NCBI GenBank assembly: GCA_009693345.1 | Contig: SHXL01000044.1 | Coordinates: forward strand, 1 to 16,705 | DNA: 16,705 nucleotides | Direction: 5' to 3' | Origin: Betaproteobacteria bacterium | GTDB lineage: Bacteria; Pseudomonadota; Gammaproteobacteria; Burkholderiales; SG8-39 | In this document: one piece after another, positions 15,599-16,705 of the stretch | Numbering within the stretch: position 1 is the first letter of the stretch | Layout: every line of letters begins with the position of its first letter | The notes under the pieces: model-generated | Seen by the model: the letters and a program-made list of their open reading frames with translations, nothing else | Told to the model about the DNA's origin: nothing | Databases searched by the model: none | Made by a program: the position numbers and the translations under genes

Positions 15599-16705
15599 AA
15601 TCCAGACCTTTACCGGTAGGCTTTGCGGAGGCGTTTCGTTTCTGGCTGAAGCTGGGCTTCATCAGCTTCGGCGGGCCGACCGGCCAGATCGCGATCATGC
15701 ACCAGGAGCTGGTCGAGCGCCGGCGTTGGATTTCAGAGAAGCGCTTTCTGCACGCACTCAACTACTGCATGGTGCTGCCGGGCCCCGAGGCGCAGCAACT
15801 CGCGACCTACATTGGCTGGCTGATGCACCGCACCTGGGGCGGCATCGCGGCAGGCGGCCTTTTCGTCCTGCCGTCGGTCTTCATCCTGATCACGCTATCG
15901 TGGATCTACGTCACCTACGGCAATTTTCCGGTGGTTGCCGGCATTTTCTACGGCATCAAGCCGGCGGTGGTGGCGATCGTGCTCGCCGCGGCATGGCGCA
16001 TCGCCCAGCGCGCGCTCAAACATCCTGCGCTGTGGGCAGTCTCCGCCGCAGCCTTCGTCACGATCTTTGCCTTCGATGCACCCTTCCCCGCCATCGTCCT
16101 CGCTGCCGGATTCCTTGGCTACCTCGGCGGACGCTTTTATCCGGAGATTTTTTTATCCCAGAATGCAAATCACAAGAACCGGGGAACTTATGGGCCTGCA
16201 CTGATCGATGACAACACGCCCACGCCCGCACACGCGTTCTTCTCCTGGACGAAGCTGGCCGCCTATGTCGGCGTGGGGCTCGCGCTGTGGGCCCTAGTCA
16301 TCGGCGCATTGGCCGCCGCCGGCGGCTGGGACGGAACGCTGGCGCAGATGGGCCTGTTCTTCAGTCAGGCGGCCTTGCTCACCTTCGGCGGCGCCTACGC
16401 GGTGCTGCCCTACGTCTATCAGGGGGCGGTGAAGCACTACGGCTGGCTGACCGGCCCGCAGATGATCGACGGCCTCGCGCTGGGCGAAACCACGCCAGGA
16501 CCACTGATCATGGTGGTGGCATTTGTCGGCTACCTCGGTGCCGGGACTGCAGGGGCGCTGGTCGCAACGTTCTTCACTTTCCTGCCTTCCTTCATATTCA
16601 TTTTCGCCGGCGCGCCGTTCGTCGAGACCACGCACGGCAATCTGAAATTCAGCGCGCCGCTCACGGGGATCACCGCGGCGGTCGTTGGCGTGATCGTCAA
16701 CCTCG
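15595..16705 (+). CDS. chrA: Chromate efflux transporter ChrA (3' end outside the window)
   Basis: 370 codons are present without a stop; perhaps the last 10-20 percent is missing. ChrA is an inner-membrane exporter of chromate (CHR family). Seen: the first CHR half with FWLKLGFISFGGPTGQIAIM, RRWISEKRFLHALNYCMVLP, PGPEAQQLATYIGW; a linker YGPALIDDNTPTPAHAFFSW; and the second half with FFSQAALLTFGGAYAVLPY, QMIDGLALGETTPGPLIM and a run of hydrophobic segments. The start is GTG (15595-15597), overlapping the chrB TGA (GTGA), so translation is coupled. A run of seven T's at 16148-16154 does not break the frame, since the family linker follows correctly. Confidence 0.95.
   Translation, partial: MKSRPLPVGFAEAFRFWLKLGFISFGGPTGQIAIMHQELVERRRWISEKRFLHALNYCMVLPGPEAQQLATYIGWLMHRTWGGIAAGGLFVLPSVFILITLSWIYVTYGNFPVVAGIFYGIKPAVVAIVLAAAWRIAQRALKHPALWAVSAAAFVTIFAFDAPFPAIVLAAGFLGYLGGRFYPEIFLSQNANHKNRGTYGPALIDDNTPTPAHAFFSWTKLAAYVGVGLALWALVIGALAAAGGWDGTLAQMGLFFSQAALLTFGGAYAVLPYVYQGAVKHYGWLTGPQMIDGLALGETTPGPLIMVVAFVGYLGAGTAGALVATFFTFLPSFIFIFAGAPFVETTHGNLKFSAPLTGITAAVVGVIVNL

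Noticed and set aside
16148..16154. Run of seven T's in chrA as a possible frameshift site
   Set aside because: The same frame continues directly into the family linker YGPALIDDNTPTP and the second CHR domain, so chrA is intact here.

Overview
The window is a GC-rich, densely packed bacterial chromosome segment with no long intergenic space. The ClpB sequence, the gene order moeA-moaD-moaE-crcB-clpB, the sigma-32-type promoter and the ChrB/ChrA pair all point to a betaproteobacterium (Burkholderiales/Rhodocyclales-like). This is an inference from recognised sequence patterns, since no database search was possible. No rRNA, tRNA, CRISPR array or insertion sequence was seen.

Region 1 (1-3339) is a glutaryl-CoA degradation module. 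The 3' end of a Na+-translocating decarboxylase beta subunit (plus strand) converges on a minus-strand operon encoding a very short biotin carrier protein, an acyl-CoA dehydrogenase and the glutaconyl-CoA decarboxylase alpha subunit. The dehydrogenase has Val-Glu at the catalytic position where decarboxylating glutaryl-CoA dehydrogenases have Tyr-Glu. This suggests that glutaryl-CoA is oxidised only to glutaconyl-CoA, and that the decarboxylation then drives a sodium pump. A palindromic FNR/CRP-like site (3408-3423) lies upstream.

Region 2 (3488-4912, plus strand) is a three-gene unit: a 49-residue four-cysteine protein followed by two tandem YqgE/AlgH-family paralogues, both with signal peptides. 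The second reads through a terminator-like hairpin into the antisense of clpB.

Region 3 (4858-14681, minus strand) is an almost uninterrupted run: tupB-tupC-tupA (tungstate ABC importer), a TauE/SafE-like permease, an AhpD-like protein, the radical SAM protein ArsS, mobB, moeA, moaD, moaE, crcB and then clpB with its own heat-shock promoter. Most junctions overlap or are separated by a few bases, so oxyanion import and pterin-cofactor assembly may be co-expressed.

Region 4 (14840-16705, plus strand) is a chromate resistance pair: chrB, whose N-terminal rhodanese domain is broken by two frameshifts, and chrA, which runs off the window.

The main points of interest are the predicted energy-conserving glutaryl-CoA route, the exported YqgE pair with its cysteine-rich partner, and the arsS/AhpD-like pair embedded in a tungstate/molybdopterin operon.
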